Of a DNA stretch of 64,000 nucleotides, positions 37,452 through 45,920 are shown in pieces (the first letter of the stretch is position 1; each line of letters begins with the position of its first letter). A model generated the notes under the pieces. That model had not been told where the DNA came from. It worked only from the letters and a program-made list of their open reading frames with translations, and did not search any database. Made by a program: the position numbers and the translations under genes. The stretch spans positions 54,265 to 118,264 of the forward strand of contig JACQFQ010000023.1 of the NCBI GenBank assembly GCA_016199985.1, in the 5' to 3' direction. The DNA comes from Verrucomicrobiota bacterium. Lineage in GTDB: Bacteria > Verrucomicrobiota > Verrucomicrobiia > Limisphaerales > UBA11320.

Positions 37452-40400
37452 GTGCGGCTGTTTTATCGAAGATGTCTCCGATACGCCTGGACCTGCAAGC
37501 CCTGGACGAAGTTCGCCCTCGCCCTGCTGATCCTCTCCGCCGTCTCGGGCCTCGCGGGTTCCTCCGGCGGGCCGTTCATCAGCGAGATCCTTTTCAACCC
37601 CCCCGGCGTCGACAGCCCGAATGAGTACATCGAGCTTCGAGGAGTCCCCAACTCAACGCTCCCATCGGGAACCTACTTGATCGGCGTTGAAGGCGACGCG
37701 GCGAACAATCCCGGAATGATCCAGGATGTGTTCGACCTCTCCGGACGGCAGTTCGGCGGCAACGGGTTTCTCGTGCTTCTCCAGAAGACCAATGTCTATC
37801 GCTGCGACCCGCTGGCCCGCGTTTACACCCAGACGGGTCCGGACCCCGGCTGGGGCCACGGCGCCGGCAGCACGCTGAAGCACAGGGGGGAAGGCGGACA
37901 AACCGACCTGGAGAATGGCTCCTGCACGTTCTTCCTGATTCAATCTCCGGACGGACCCGCGATCGGCGATGACATCGACGTCAACAACGACGGGGTTCCC
38001 GACAGCAAGCAGTTCGCTCGCTGGACGATCTTCGACTCGGTCGGGATTCTCGACAGCGACGGCGCGGGCGACATCGCCTACGGGAGAATCAATTTCCGTC
38101 GCCCAGGCCCGCCCGGCAACGCCGCTCTGGCGTCAGGCACGGTGGTCCCAACGTCGTTCACGCCGAGCTATGTGGCCCGGATCGGGAACAGCACCGGATG
38201 GCTGGCGGGCGATTGGATAGCCTCCGACATTCCCACCACCCAGACGGCGCCAGGCTTCACGCTGTCCGACATCACGCGAACCTCGCCCTCCAGCTTCGCG
38301 GGTTTTCCCCTCAACCACATCGGAGGGCCGAATTTCGGGGCCGACGCGATTCCCGGAATCGCGGTTCTGCCTTGGACCGACAGCCTGCCGATGCCCGAGT
38401 CCGGCGCGACCAATCAATACGCGTTGACCATCACCACCGCTCCGATCGCGCCCGTGGCCGTGGAAATCACCGCGGGAAGCGGCCTCGAAGTCAGCACCGA
38501 TCAAGGGGCGAGCTTCGGATCGGTCCGAACAATTTTTTTTGCGCGAGCGGAGACACGGACGGTGCTGGCGCGAACGGTGGAGAACGACGTTGTCGAGACA
38601 TCGCCGCACACCGCCTCCATTCGCCACCGCGTCGCGTCGATTGAAGATCCGGCCTACGCGGACGCCTTGATCCCGACGATCACGACCCAGATTCTGGACA
38701 ACGATTCGCTCCTTCTCAGCGAGGTGCTGGCGAATCCCGTCGGCGGGGATCTCGACCGGGAGTTTATTGAGATACGCGGCCAACCGGGAGCGTTGCTGCG
38801 CGATGTCTGGCTGCTCGCTTTGGAAACCGAGGCCAGCGCGAACCCCGGGGTGGCGCTGCTGCGCGTGGATCTGGACGGTGTTCGAGTGGGCGCGAACGGG
38901 CTCATCCTGCTGGCGTCGCCTGGCCACCCTTACGAGATCGATCCCCGGACGACATTCATTCCCGTCGACGATTTCACCCAGCCCGACGGGGCCCTGCCCA
39001 ACGCGTCCATTTCCCTGACCCTTGTCACCGCAACCTCAACGCCGCACGACAACGAGGATCTGGACAATGGCGACAATGGCACGCTGGAGGAGCTCCACAA
39101 TGTGACGATGCTCGACTCCGTCTCGTGGCTCGACGGCCACGCAGGCGACATCTCCTATGGCGGGCTCTTGATCACCGACGTCGACGCGCATCCCGACGCC
39201 GCGACCCGGTTCCTCGGCAACAACAAGCCCAACGATCCGGCCGCATGGTTTTACGGAGATATGAAGACAGCGGACGGCTCCGATTTGAGATACGACCGAA
39301 GCCTTTCGTCCGCCAACACGCCGCCCGGCGCGGTGCTGACGCCGGGAACCATCAACAACTCGCCCCCGCTCCTAGGACGTCTGGATCCGATGAGCGGAGC
39401 GATCGGCGACCCCACAAATCCTGATGTTCTCCTACGGATTCGAGACCTGGAAACCCCGTCAGCGAGCCTCGTGGTCGAAGCGACGAGCACGAACCAGGAC
39501 GTCATTCGCGACGTCGATCTCACGCCGGTCTATGTCGGCGGGGACGCGTGGAGGCTTCACCTCGAACCCGTGGGCGTGGGATACTCCCTGATCACGATCC
39601 GCGTGAGCGATGGGCGGCTCGAGTCGACGACATCCTTCCGCTATGCGGCGTCAGCCGCTGGGTTCGCCTCGACCCGCTATCTCCTGAGCGCGGGCGACGG
39701 GTCCACCGGGATTCCTCTCCCAGGCAACCGAGTGGTGATCGGCGATGACGAGAACGAGGTTCTGCGGGTTTATGATCGATCGCTGTCGGGGCTGCCGCTG
39801 CAGCGATTCAACATGACTCCCGCATTGGGGCTCACGGACATCGAGAACGGAATACCGCGCGAGGTCGACATCGAAGGATCCACAAGAGTGGGCGATCGCC
39901 TCTTCTGGATCGGATCTCACTCCAACTCCGAGATCGGCGACCTCAGGCCGAACCGCTCGCGAATCTTCGCGACGGACCTTTCCCTTCAAGCGGACGGCAT
40001 CGACCTGGCCTATGCGGGCCGATATGATCATCTGAAGGAAGACCTGGTGGCCTGGGATACGTCGAATGGGCATGGAAAAGGAGCGAACTACTATGGGCTG
40101 GCCCAGAGCGCGGCCCAAGGGGTGGATCCGAAGGCCAGGGACGGATCTGGCTTCAACATCGAGGGCCTGGCCATGGCGCCGGGCAGCGTCGAGATCGGTT
40201 ATATCGGACTTCGGGCGCCGTTGGCTCCCGCGGCGCGGCGGACGCATGCGCTGATCGTTCCGGTTTTGAACTTCACCGCGCTCGCGGTGAGCGGAGGACC
40301 GCCGGGCTCATCCAAGATCGGGAATCCGATCGAGATGGACCTCTTCGGCCGTGGCTTCCGGAGCATCGAAGGAGTTGGCAATCACTACCTCATCGTCGCC

Positions 40401-40916
40401 GGGCCGCCTGGCCCGGCCTCGGGACGCTATCCCAGCGATTTCAGGCTCTACACCTGGACAGGGGATCCCCAGGACGCGCCCGAACTGCGAACAGCCGCGC
40501 TGGATGGGCTGAATCCCGAAGGGATCGTCGAGCTCCCGACGCCTCCCTGGAACCCCTCCACGCCGTTCCAACTCATCAGCGATAATGGCACCAAGCTTTG
40601 GTACGGCGATGACGTGATCACCAAGCTTCTCCCCGAAGTCAATTTCAAGAAGTGCCAGATCGATTGGGTGTCCCTGGGAGCAGTCACGAAACCGCAACCC
40701 ATCCTGCTGAAGTTTGACGTGAAGAAAGACAGGACCGAGCTTCTGTGGCGCGCGCTGACGGGAGAAAGCTACCATGTTCAGTGGTCTGAAACATTGGCGC
40801 CGAACAGCTGGAGCGATGTCTCCGGCCCTGACATCATCGCGAAAGAGCCCTTCGTCTCGCAAGCAGTCCCCGCCCCGCCGCTAGCCCAGGTTTACTACAG
40901 AGTGATCGGTCGCTAG
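37452..40916 (+). CDS. Large exported lamin-tail-like/DUF3616-like protein with FYR tail
   Basis: 1154 aa from GTG 37452, chosen because it sits just before the signal peptide (basic WTCKPWTKF then ALALLILSAVSGLAG). The frame is open from TTG 37395. Two lamin-tail-like domains begin FISEILFNPPGVDSPNEYIEL and LLSEVLANPVGGDLDREFIE. A Calx-beta-like stretch lies between them. The C-terminal third (REVDIEGSTRVGDRLFWIGS, FNIEGLAMAP, FRSIEGVGNHYLIVAG) looks like DUF3616, followed by the shared tail (YHVQWSETLAPNSWSDV to YYRVIGR). No catalytic residues are identified. Probably secreted or surface attached. Confidence 0.78.
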   Translation: MRLFYRRCLRYAWTCKPWTKFALALLILSAVSGLAGSSGGPFISEILFNPPGVDSPNEYIELRGVPNSTLPSGTYLIGVEGDAANNPGMIQDVFDLSGRQFGGNGFLVLLQKTNVYRCDPLARVYTQTGPDPGWGHGAGSTLKHRGEGGQTDLENGSCTFFLIQSPDGPAIGDDIDVNNDGVPDSKQFARWTIFDSVGILDSDGAGDIAYGRINFRRPGPPGNAALASGTVVPTSFTPSYVARIGNSTGWLAGDWIASDIPTTQTAPGFTLSDITRTSPSSFAGFPLNHIGGPNFGADAIPGIAVLPWTDSLPMPESGATNQYALTITTAPIAPVAVEITAGSGLEVSTDQGASFGSVRTIFFARAETRTVLARTVENDVVETSPHTASIRHRVASIEDPAYADALIPTITTQILDNDSLLLSEVLANPVGGDLDREFIEIRGQPGALLRDVWLLALETEASANPGVALLRVDLDGVRVGANGLILLASPGHPYEIDPRTTFIPVDDFTQPDGALPNASISLTLVTATSTPHDNEDLDNGDNGTLEELHNVTMLDSVSWLDGHAGDISYGGLLITDVDAHPDAATRFLGNNKPNDPAAWFYGDMKTADGSDLRYDRSLSSANTPPGAVLTPGTINNSPPLLGRLDPMSGAIGDPTNPDVLLRIRDLETPSASLVVEATSTNQDVIRDVDLTPVYVGGDAWRLHLEPVGVGYSLITIRVSDGRLESTTSFRYAASAAGFASTRYLLSAGDGSTGIPLPGNRVVIGDDENEVLRVYDRSLSGLPLQRFNMTPALGLTDIENGIPREVDIEGSTRVGDRLFWIGSHSNSEIGDLRPNRSRIFATDLSLQADGIDLAYAGRYDHLKEDLVAWDTSNGHGKGANYYGLAQSAAQGVDPKARDGSGFNIEGLAMAPGSVEIGYIGLRAPLAPAARRTHALIVPVLNFTALAVSGGPPGSSKIGNPIEMDLFGRGFRSIEGVGNHYLIVAGPPGPASGRYPSDFRLYTWTGDPQDAPELRTAALDGLNPEGIVELPTPPWNPSTPFQLISDNGTKLWYGDDVITKLLPEVNFKKCQIDWVSLGAVTKPQPILLKFDVKKDRTELLWRALTGESYHVQWSETLAPNSWSDVSGPDIIAKEPFVSQAVPAPPLAQVYYRVIGR

Positions 40917-40999
40917 GCCGCGAATCTCGCGCAAGGCCACCACCACCAAGACCACAAAGAAGGGAGAATGGACGGGAGAGTGGCCGGTGTCATTTGTAC

Positions 41000-42022
41000 T
41001 CACCCTTGATTCGCCCAACGGCGGAGCGTTTCCCATCGCTGTAGGCCCAGGCTCGCCATCAGGCTCCTGACGAAAGCGGCTCGAACGAAGCCGCGGCTCA
41101 CTTTAATCCTCAAGGCGGGGTCCAGCGGGTTCCCCGATCGACACATCTCGAGGGTTCGAAAGCCCAAGACCAGTGGGATCGCGCAGGCCAACCTCAGTCG
41201 GATAGAACCACGAGGGATCCTCAGCATATAACGCCAGCCCGCATCGAGATGCGACGCGGCGTGAGCGACGCAACGTTCGTACACCGGACGCAACCGCTCC
41301 CAGTTCGCCGGATCCAACAAGTCGGACTGCGAGAGCCCGACCCCGCGCACTTCCGCGGCCGGCAGATAGCATCGTCCCAACGCGAGATCTCTCGGCAGAT
41401 CGCGCAGAATATTCACCCACTGAAGCCCCTTGCCGAACCGCTCCCCGTCCACCGTCTGCGCCGCGTGATCCCACTCGCCATGACTGAACAAATGCGCTTC
41501 GCACATTTTGGTCCAGAACGTCCCCACGCATCCGGCGACGCGGTAGGTGTAGTCCTCGGTTTCGTCGAAGGTCTCGAGCGCGGCGACGGAGCGGCCTGGC
41601 GTCGGCGGAAAGCGTCGCAGATCCAACTCCTGACCGCTGACGATGATGTCGACGACAGAGGCGATGCGCTGTTGATCCTCGACGGAGAATTGTCGGAGCG
41701 CGGCCATGGCTTCCTCGAATCGCAGCAGCAACCCGCGCTCAGCCTGTTCGGTCGGCGACGCGGCCGCGTGGCCGCTGTGGGCGAGAAAGGGCTCCAGGTC
41801 CAACGGTTCGTGGGCGCGTCCCAGCACACGGTCCCGGATCTGTTGAAGGGCTCGCAGCCGAACGTCGGACGCCAACCACTCGGTATCGGCGACGGTGTCG
41901 GTGGCCCGGGCGAGGAGATAGGCAAGTCCGATCTGGAATCGGACGCGGCCCGGGAGCAACCACAGGGTGATGTGGAAGCTTCTCGATGTGGCGCGGAGCA
42001 ACGACGCCAATGAATCAGGCAT
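41000..42022 (-). CDS. Squalene/phytoene synthase family protein
   Basis: 340 aa from the ATG at 42022 (start MPDSLASLLRATSRSFH); the frame is open to 42070. Both Asp-rich substrate motifs of the trans-isoprenyl head-to-head synthases are present: ARATDTVADT and QWVNILRDLPRDLALGRCYLP. It should condense two prenyl diphosphates to squalene or phytoene. NILRD and a tyrosine-containing ETEDYTYRVAG fit the squalene-synthase side slightly better. No desaturase or cyclase is nearby to settle the product. It shares a 100-bp divergent control region with uvrB. Confidence 0.87.
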   Translation of the reverse strand: MPDSLASLLRATSRSFHITLWLLPGRVRFQIGLAYLLARATDTVADTEWLASDVRLRALQQIRDRVLGRAHEPLDLEPFLAHSGHAAASPTEQAERGLLLRFEEAMAALRQFSVEDQQRIASVVDIIVSGQELDLRRFPPTPGRSVAALETFDETEDYTYRVAGCVGTFWTKMCEAHLFSHGEWDHAAQTVDGERFGKGLQWVNILRDLPRDLALGRCYLPAAEVRGVGLSQSDLLDPANWERLRPVYERCVAHAASHLDAGWRYMLRIPRGSIRLRLACAIPLVLGFRTLEMCRSGNPLDPALRIKVSRGFVRAAFVRSLMASLGLQRWETLRRWANQG

Positions 42023-42069
42023 GTGGGGCACCGGGCGGCGATGTTGCGCAAAGAGCGCGGCGGATCGCA

Positions 42070-42094
42070 ACCCTAGACCCGCAGTTGACTGCGG
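42070..42094 (-). promoter_or_regulatory. -10 element of the squalene-synthase gene and 16-bp palindrome between divergent genes
   Basis: A minus-strand TAGGGT -10 candidate is at 42075-42070, with only a weak -35. Next to it lies the perfect palindrome CCGCAGT-TG-ACTGCGG (42079-42094). The palindrome falls inside this promoter's spacer and overlaps the -35 element of uvrB on the other strand. A regulator bound here could control both genes; its identity is unknown. Confidence 0.5.
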
Positions 42095-42113
42095 ACTCCG
42101 CGATTCCTAGGTT
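42085..42113 (+). promoter_or_regulatory. uvrB promoter, possibly leaderless
   Basis: TTGACT (42085-42090), 17-bp spacer, TAGGTT (42108-42113). The predicted transcription start is about 42120, only a few bases before the ATG at 42123. No Shine-Dalgarno sequence is present, so the message may be leaderless. Confidence 0.6.
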
Positions 42114-42122
42114 CAGCCGCCT

Positions 42123-44183
42123 ATGTTCAAGCTCCAGTCGCCGTACGCCCCCGCCGGCGATCAGCCCGCGGCGATTGAGCAGCTCACCTCGTGGCTCCGA
42201 TCCGGCCACCGCCAGTCCACCCTGCTCGGAGTGACCGGGTCCGGAAAAACCTTCACGATGGCCAATGTCATCGCGAACCTGAATCGGCCGACCCTGGTGC
42301 TTTCACACAACAAAACGCTCGCGGCGCAGCTTTACTCCGAGTTCAAGTCGTTTTTCCCGCAGAACGCGGTCGAGTACTTTGTCAGCTACTTCGACTACTA
42401 CCAGCCCGAGGCCTACATCCCGCGCAGCGACACCTTCATCGAGAAGGACTCCAGCGTGAACGAGGCGATCGAGCGGATGCGGCTAGCGACAATGAGCTCG
42501 TTGTTCTCCCGACGCGACGTGGTCGTGGTCGCCAGCGTCTCGTGCATCTACGGCATCGGAAGCAGGGAGGACTACGAGGCGATGGTGATTCCCGTTCACG
42601 TGAGCCAGGAACTCAGCCGCGAGCAACTGCTCAGCCGCATGGTCGACCTGCAGTATTCCCGCAATGACATCGAGTTCACGCGGGGGCAATTCCGCGTCCG
42701 TGGCGACACGGTCGAGCTGTGCCCGGCCTATACCGAGGACGGCCTGCGCATCGAGTTTTTCGGCGACACGGTCGAGCGGATCACGCGATTCGAGCCGCTC
42801 ACCGGCGAAGCCCTCGACATCCTCCAGGCCGTCGCCATTTATCCCGCCAAGCAGTTCGCGACGCCTCTCGAGAAAACCCGCCGCGCCATCGTCACCATCC
42901 GCGAGGAGCTCGGGCGCCGGATCGCCGAGTTCGAAAAGCAAGGCAAGCTGCTCGAGGCGCAGCGGATCAAGATACGAACGGAATACGATCTCGAGATGCT
43001 CGAGGAGATGGGCTTCTGCTCGGGCATCGAGAACTATTCGCGGCACATCAGCGGCAGGCCTCCCGGGTCGCGCCCCCCCACTCTCCTCGAGTTCTTCCCC
43101 AAGGATTACATCCTGATCGTTGACGAATGCCACGCCAGTGTGCCGCAGATCGGGGCCATGTACGCCGGAGACCGGTCGCGGAAGACCGTGCTGGTGGAAC
43201 ATGGATTCCGCCTCCCGAGCGCGCTCGACAACCGTCCGCTCCAGTTCGAGGAGTTTCAGGACCTCCAGGGCCAGACCGTTTATGTGAGCGCCACGCCGAA
43301 CGAGCGGGAGGTGGGCTGGTCGGAAGGCCGCGTGGCGGAACTGGTTGTCCGCCCCACGGGCTTGATAGACCCGATCGTCACCCTCAAGCCGCTCAAAGGG
43401 CAGATCGACGACCTGATCCACGAGGCGCGGGAGCGCGTGAACCGCAAGGAGCGGGTGCTCGTCACCACGCTCACCAAACGAACGGCGGAGGAGCTCACCG
43501 ACTATCTGCGGGAGATCGGCATCCAGGTGCGTTATCTCCACAGCGAGATCGACGCGATTGAGCGGGTGGAAATCCTCCGGGCGCTTCGCAAAGGCCAGTT
43601 CGACGTGCTGGTCGGGATCAACCTCCTTCGCGAAGGACTCGACCTTCCGGAGGTGTCGCTTGTGGCGATCCTGGACGCGGACAAGGAGGGCTACCTCCGA
43701 TCCGCCACAAGCCTGATCCAAACCGCGGGCCGCGCCGCGCGACACCTGAATGGCGAAGTGATTCTCTATGCCGACACGCGCACGCGAAGCATCGAGAAGT
43801 TTCTCGCAACAACCCATTACCGTCGGCAGAAGCAGATCGCCTACAACACAGCGAACGGCATCACCCCGCGCAGCGTCACCCGGCCCATCGAAGAAGGGTT
43901 GGGCGACAAGGGCGACGGCGTCCAGCGGGCGGACGCGTCGGTGATCCAGGAGTCCGGGGGAGACTTCGACATCACGGAAACAGTGCGAGAGATGGAATCC
44001 GAGATGCTCGCGGCCGCCGAAAACCTGGAGTTCGAGAAAGCGGCCCTTCTCCGAGACCAGGTGAACGAGCTCAAGCGTCGCATGGGGCAATCGCCGGTTG
44101 GGCCGCCGGGCGCCCCAGGTCGCGGAGGCTCGACCTATCCGAATCCGAAAAAAGGCAGGCGAGGGGGGAGATCGAGTCGCTGA
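42123..44183 (+). CDS. uvrB: UvrB, excinuclease ABC damage-verification subunit
   Basis: 686 aa, normal length. Walker A is GVTGSGKT with Lys42. The beta-hairpin region is YFDYYQPEAYIPRSDTFIEKD, which clamps damaged DNA. Walker B is VDECHAS, and helicase motifs VSATP, VLVTTLTKRTAEEL and QTAGRAARH follow. The C-terminal UVR motif (EFEKAALLRDQVNELK) contacts UvrC. It works with UvrA and UvrC in nucleotide excision repair; neither is in this window. The palindrome over its -35 element may be a damage-response operator. Confidence 0.97.
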   Translation: MFKLQSPYAPAGDQPAAIEQLTSWLRSGHRQSTLLGVTGSGKTFTMANVIANLNRPTLVLSHNKTLAAQLYSEFKSFFPQNAVEYFVSYFDYYQPEAYIPRSDTFIEKDSSVNEAIERMRLATMSSLFSRRDVVVVASVSCIYGIGSREDYEAMVIPVHVSQELSREQLLSRMVDLQYSRNDIEFTRGQFRVRGDTVELCPAYTEDGLRIEFFGDTVERITRFEPLTGEALDILQAVAIYPAKQFATPLEKTRRAIVTIREELGRRIAEFEKQGKLLEAQRIKIRTEYDLEMLEEMGFCSGIENYSRHISGRPPGSRPPTLLEFFPKDYILIVDECHASVPQIGAMYAGDRSRKTVLVEHGFRLPSALDNRPLQFEEFQDLQGQTVYVSATPNEREVGWSEGRVAELVVRPTGLIDPIVTLKPLKGQIDDLIHEARERVNRKERVLVTTLTKRTAEELTDYLREIGIQVRYLHSEIDAIERVEILRALRKGQFDVLVGINLLREGLDLPEVSLVAILDADKEGYLRSATSLIQTAGRAARHLNGEVILYADTRTRSIEKFLATTHYRRQKQIAYNTANGITPRSVTRPIEEGLGDKGDGVQRADASVIQESGGDFDITETVREMESEMLAAAENLEFEKAALLRDQVNELKRRMGQSPVGPPGAPGRGGSTYPNPKKGRRGGRSSR

Positions 44184-44193
44184 GGACGCCCCC

Positions 44194-44568
44194 CTAGTTC
44201 TCCTCGGACAACTTCAGGGCGTGCTCGAGGGTGCTCTCGGATCGGCGCTCCAGCTCATTGCTGACGACCCAATGGTAACGCCAGATCGGATTCGCCGCCT
44301 GTTTGGCGGCGGGGTCGACGAGGAGGACGGTCCGCTGGAAGTCGTCGAGCAGAGCCTTGTTGGGGAGCTCCTTTGTTTCGGTGATCAGGCGATCGTAGAT
44401 GCGGGCTGCCTGGTTGGTGTAGCCGCGGCTCTGAAGGAGGATCATCGCCTCGCGTCGATCCACGTGCTTGGACTGCCGCGCCTGCAGCCCCCGGATCACC
44501 ATGACCGAGCAAAAGACGAGGACCAGCAGGAAGCTCAGCACGTATCGATAATGGCCGACAAACCGCAT
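44194..44568 (-). CDS. Small single-pass membrane protein
   Basis: 124 aa from the ATG at 44568, chosen because it directly precedes the transmembrane helix (YVLSFLLVLVFCSVMVI); the frame is open to 44646. The rest is a soluble helical domain (EAMILLQSRGYTNQAARIYDRL, WRYHWVVSNELERR) resembling a single helical repeat. No known family is recognised. It converges on uvrB, whose stop is 10 bases away. Confidence 0.6.
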   Translation of the reverse strand: MRFVGHYRYVLSFLLVLVFCSVMVIRGLQARQSKHVDRREAMILLQSRGYTNQAARIYDRLITETKELPNKALLDDFQRTVLLVDPAAKQAANPIWRYHWVVSNELERRSESTLEHALKLSEEN

Positions 44569-44824
44569 ATCAGAATCTATCGACGCAAGTCCGAGTATCT
44601 CCATTCGCTTTCGTTCCGCTTCACGGCCACCCGAGATCCAAGCCATGGAGGAAAAGTCCAGGTTCTTCCTCCCCGATTCCTCGAAGCGACGGGCAAGCAG
44701 GCCGGGCCCGCCGCAACGGCGCCCTCCAGGCGGCGATCAGGACCGTGAGAAGGAGGCGCGGCCAGGGTCGAAAAGGCCGGCTCGCCCCGTGAGGATTTCG
44801 GGCCAGGATAGTCTGAACGACATA

Positions 44825-44853
44825 TTGACACCTCTCGGCGACCCCATTATTTT
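44825..44853 (+). promoter_or_regulatory. Strong sigma70-type promoter
   Basis: TTGACA (44825-44830), 17-bp spacer, TATTTT (44848-44853). It predicts a leader of about 25 nt for the coiled-coil protein at 44885. It is the closest match to the consensus in the window. Confidence 0.7.
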
Positions 44854-44884
44854 CGCCGGGCTTTAACCCTTTGGGTAATCGAAC

Positions 44885-45643
44885 ATGTTATTTCTACGCA
44901 TAGCTTTAGGGATCGCGATTTTGGCCGCCGCAGCGGCGACCACGCTGGTGTGGGTGCAGGTGAAGCCGAACGTTGAGAATATCATCACGGCGCGGAATAA
45001 ATTCGAGGCCGACTACAAGAGAGAGGATGCCGCGAAGAAGAAGGCCTTGAAGGAGCTCGCCGACACCAAGACCAAGCTCGAAGGCACCGAAAAGGATTTG
45101 GTCGAGACCAAGGCCGCCCGCACCAAGGCTGAGGAACTCGCCACGCGTCTGGAAAACCAGGCCAAGGATCTCAATAATCAACTGGTCAAGGCTCAGGATG
45201 ACATCAAGTCCAAGTCCCAGGAGCTCGCCGCCTGGACCGCCACATCCCTCACTCCCGACCAGGTGAAAAGCACCGTTGCGGAGCTCAAGACTCAAAAGGA
45301 CGCCAACTTCGCCCTCGAGGCTGAGAAGAAGGTCCTCATCCGACGGGTCAGGAGCCTGGAGGTCGAGATCGCTCGCTACACGGGAACCAATGATGTGGAA
45401 GTTCCGCTGACGCCGGGAACCAAGGGCAAGATTCTCGTGGTGGATCCGAAATGGGACTTTGTCGTTCTGGATATCGGAGCAAACGCCGAGCTGAAGCCCA
45501 ACGGGGTGCTGGTCGTGAGCCGAGCCGGCAAGTTCATCGGGAAGGTCAAGGTCACCGCCGTCCACTCCGACCGCTCCATCGCCAACGTGATGCCCGGATC
45601 GAAACTCCAGGAGTTGCTCGAAGGCGACCAAGTCTTCTATTGA
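44885..45643 (+). CDS. Membrane-anchored coiled-coil protein
   Basis: 252 aa. One N-terminal membrane segment (LRIALGIAILAAAAATTLVWV), then about 120 residues of strong coiled coil rich in Lys, Glu and Ala (KKKALKELADTKTKLEGTEK). A compact beta domain of about 75 residues follows (GKILVVDPKWDFVVLDIG, GVLVVSRAGKFIGKVKVTAV). The beta domain resembles the C-terminal folds of MreC/FlgT-like envelope proteins, but this is only a shape similarity. A small lipoprotein gene follows 40 bases downstream and is probably in the same transcript. Likely an envelope scaffold. Confidence 0.72.
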   Translation: MLFLRIALGIAILAAAAATTLVWVQVKPNVENIITARNKFEADYKREDAAKKKALKELADTKTKLEGTEKDLVETKAARTKAEELATRLENQAKDLNNQLVKAQDDIKSKSQELAAWTATSLTPDQVKSTVAELKTQKDANFALEAEKKVLIRRVRSLEVEIARYTGTNDVEVPLTPGTKGKILVVDPKWDFVVLDIGANAELKPNGVLVVSRAGKFIGKVKVTAVHSDRSIANVMPGSKLQELLEGDQVFY

Positions 45644-45683
45644 TCCATTTCAGCGACGAGGATACCCGCACCGCGATCACTTT

Positions 45684-45851
45684 ATGACCCAGCGAGCCCG
45701 ATTCTGGTTGTCCGTGGTTGTCCTCGCAACCCTCGCCCTGAGTTCCACCGGCTGCAACGGCCCCGAAGTCGCCGGGAAGTCTGATCGTCCGTGGAGCAAT
45801 CCCCGCTCCTGGGAACACGGCTTGCCGACAGGAATCAACGACGGTCGATGA
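45684..45851 (+). CDS. Small lipoprotein
   Basis: 55 aa. The sequence has a basic start (MTQRARF), a hydrophobic core (WLSVVVLATLALSS) and a lipobox STGC at residues 21-24, so signal peptidase II cleavage and lipidation are expected. The mature 32-residue part ends with a Trp-rich segment (RPWSNPRSWEHGLPTGIN). It is co-directional with the coiled-coil protein gene and probably functions with it at the envelope. Confidence 0.7.
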   Translation: MTQRARFWLSVVVLATLALSSTGCNGPEVAGKSDRPWSNPRSWEHGLPTGINDGR

Positions 45852-45920
45852 TCCTCTCTCCGCCCCCTCCGCCGGCCCGCGCTCTTGACGACGCGTCCCA
45901 GGCTCCTCAGCTTTTTTCCT

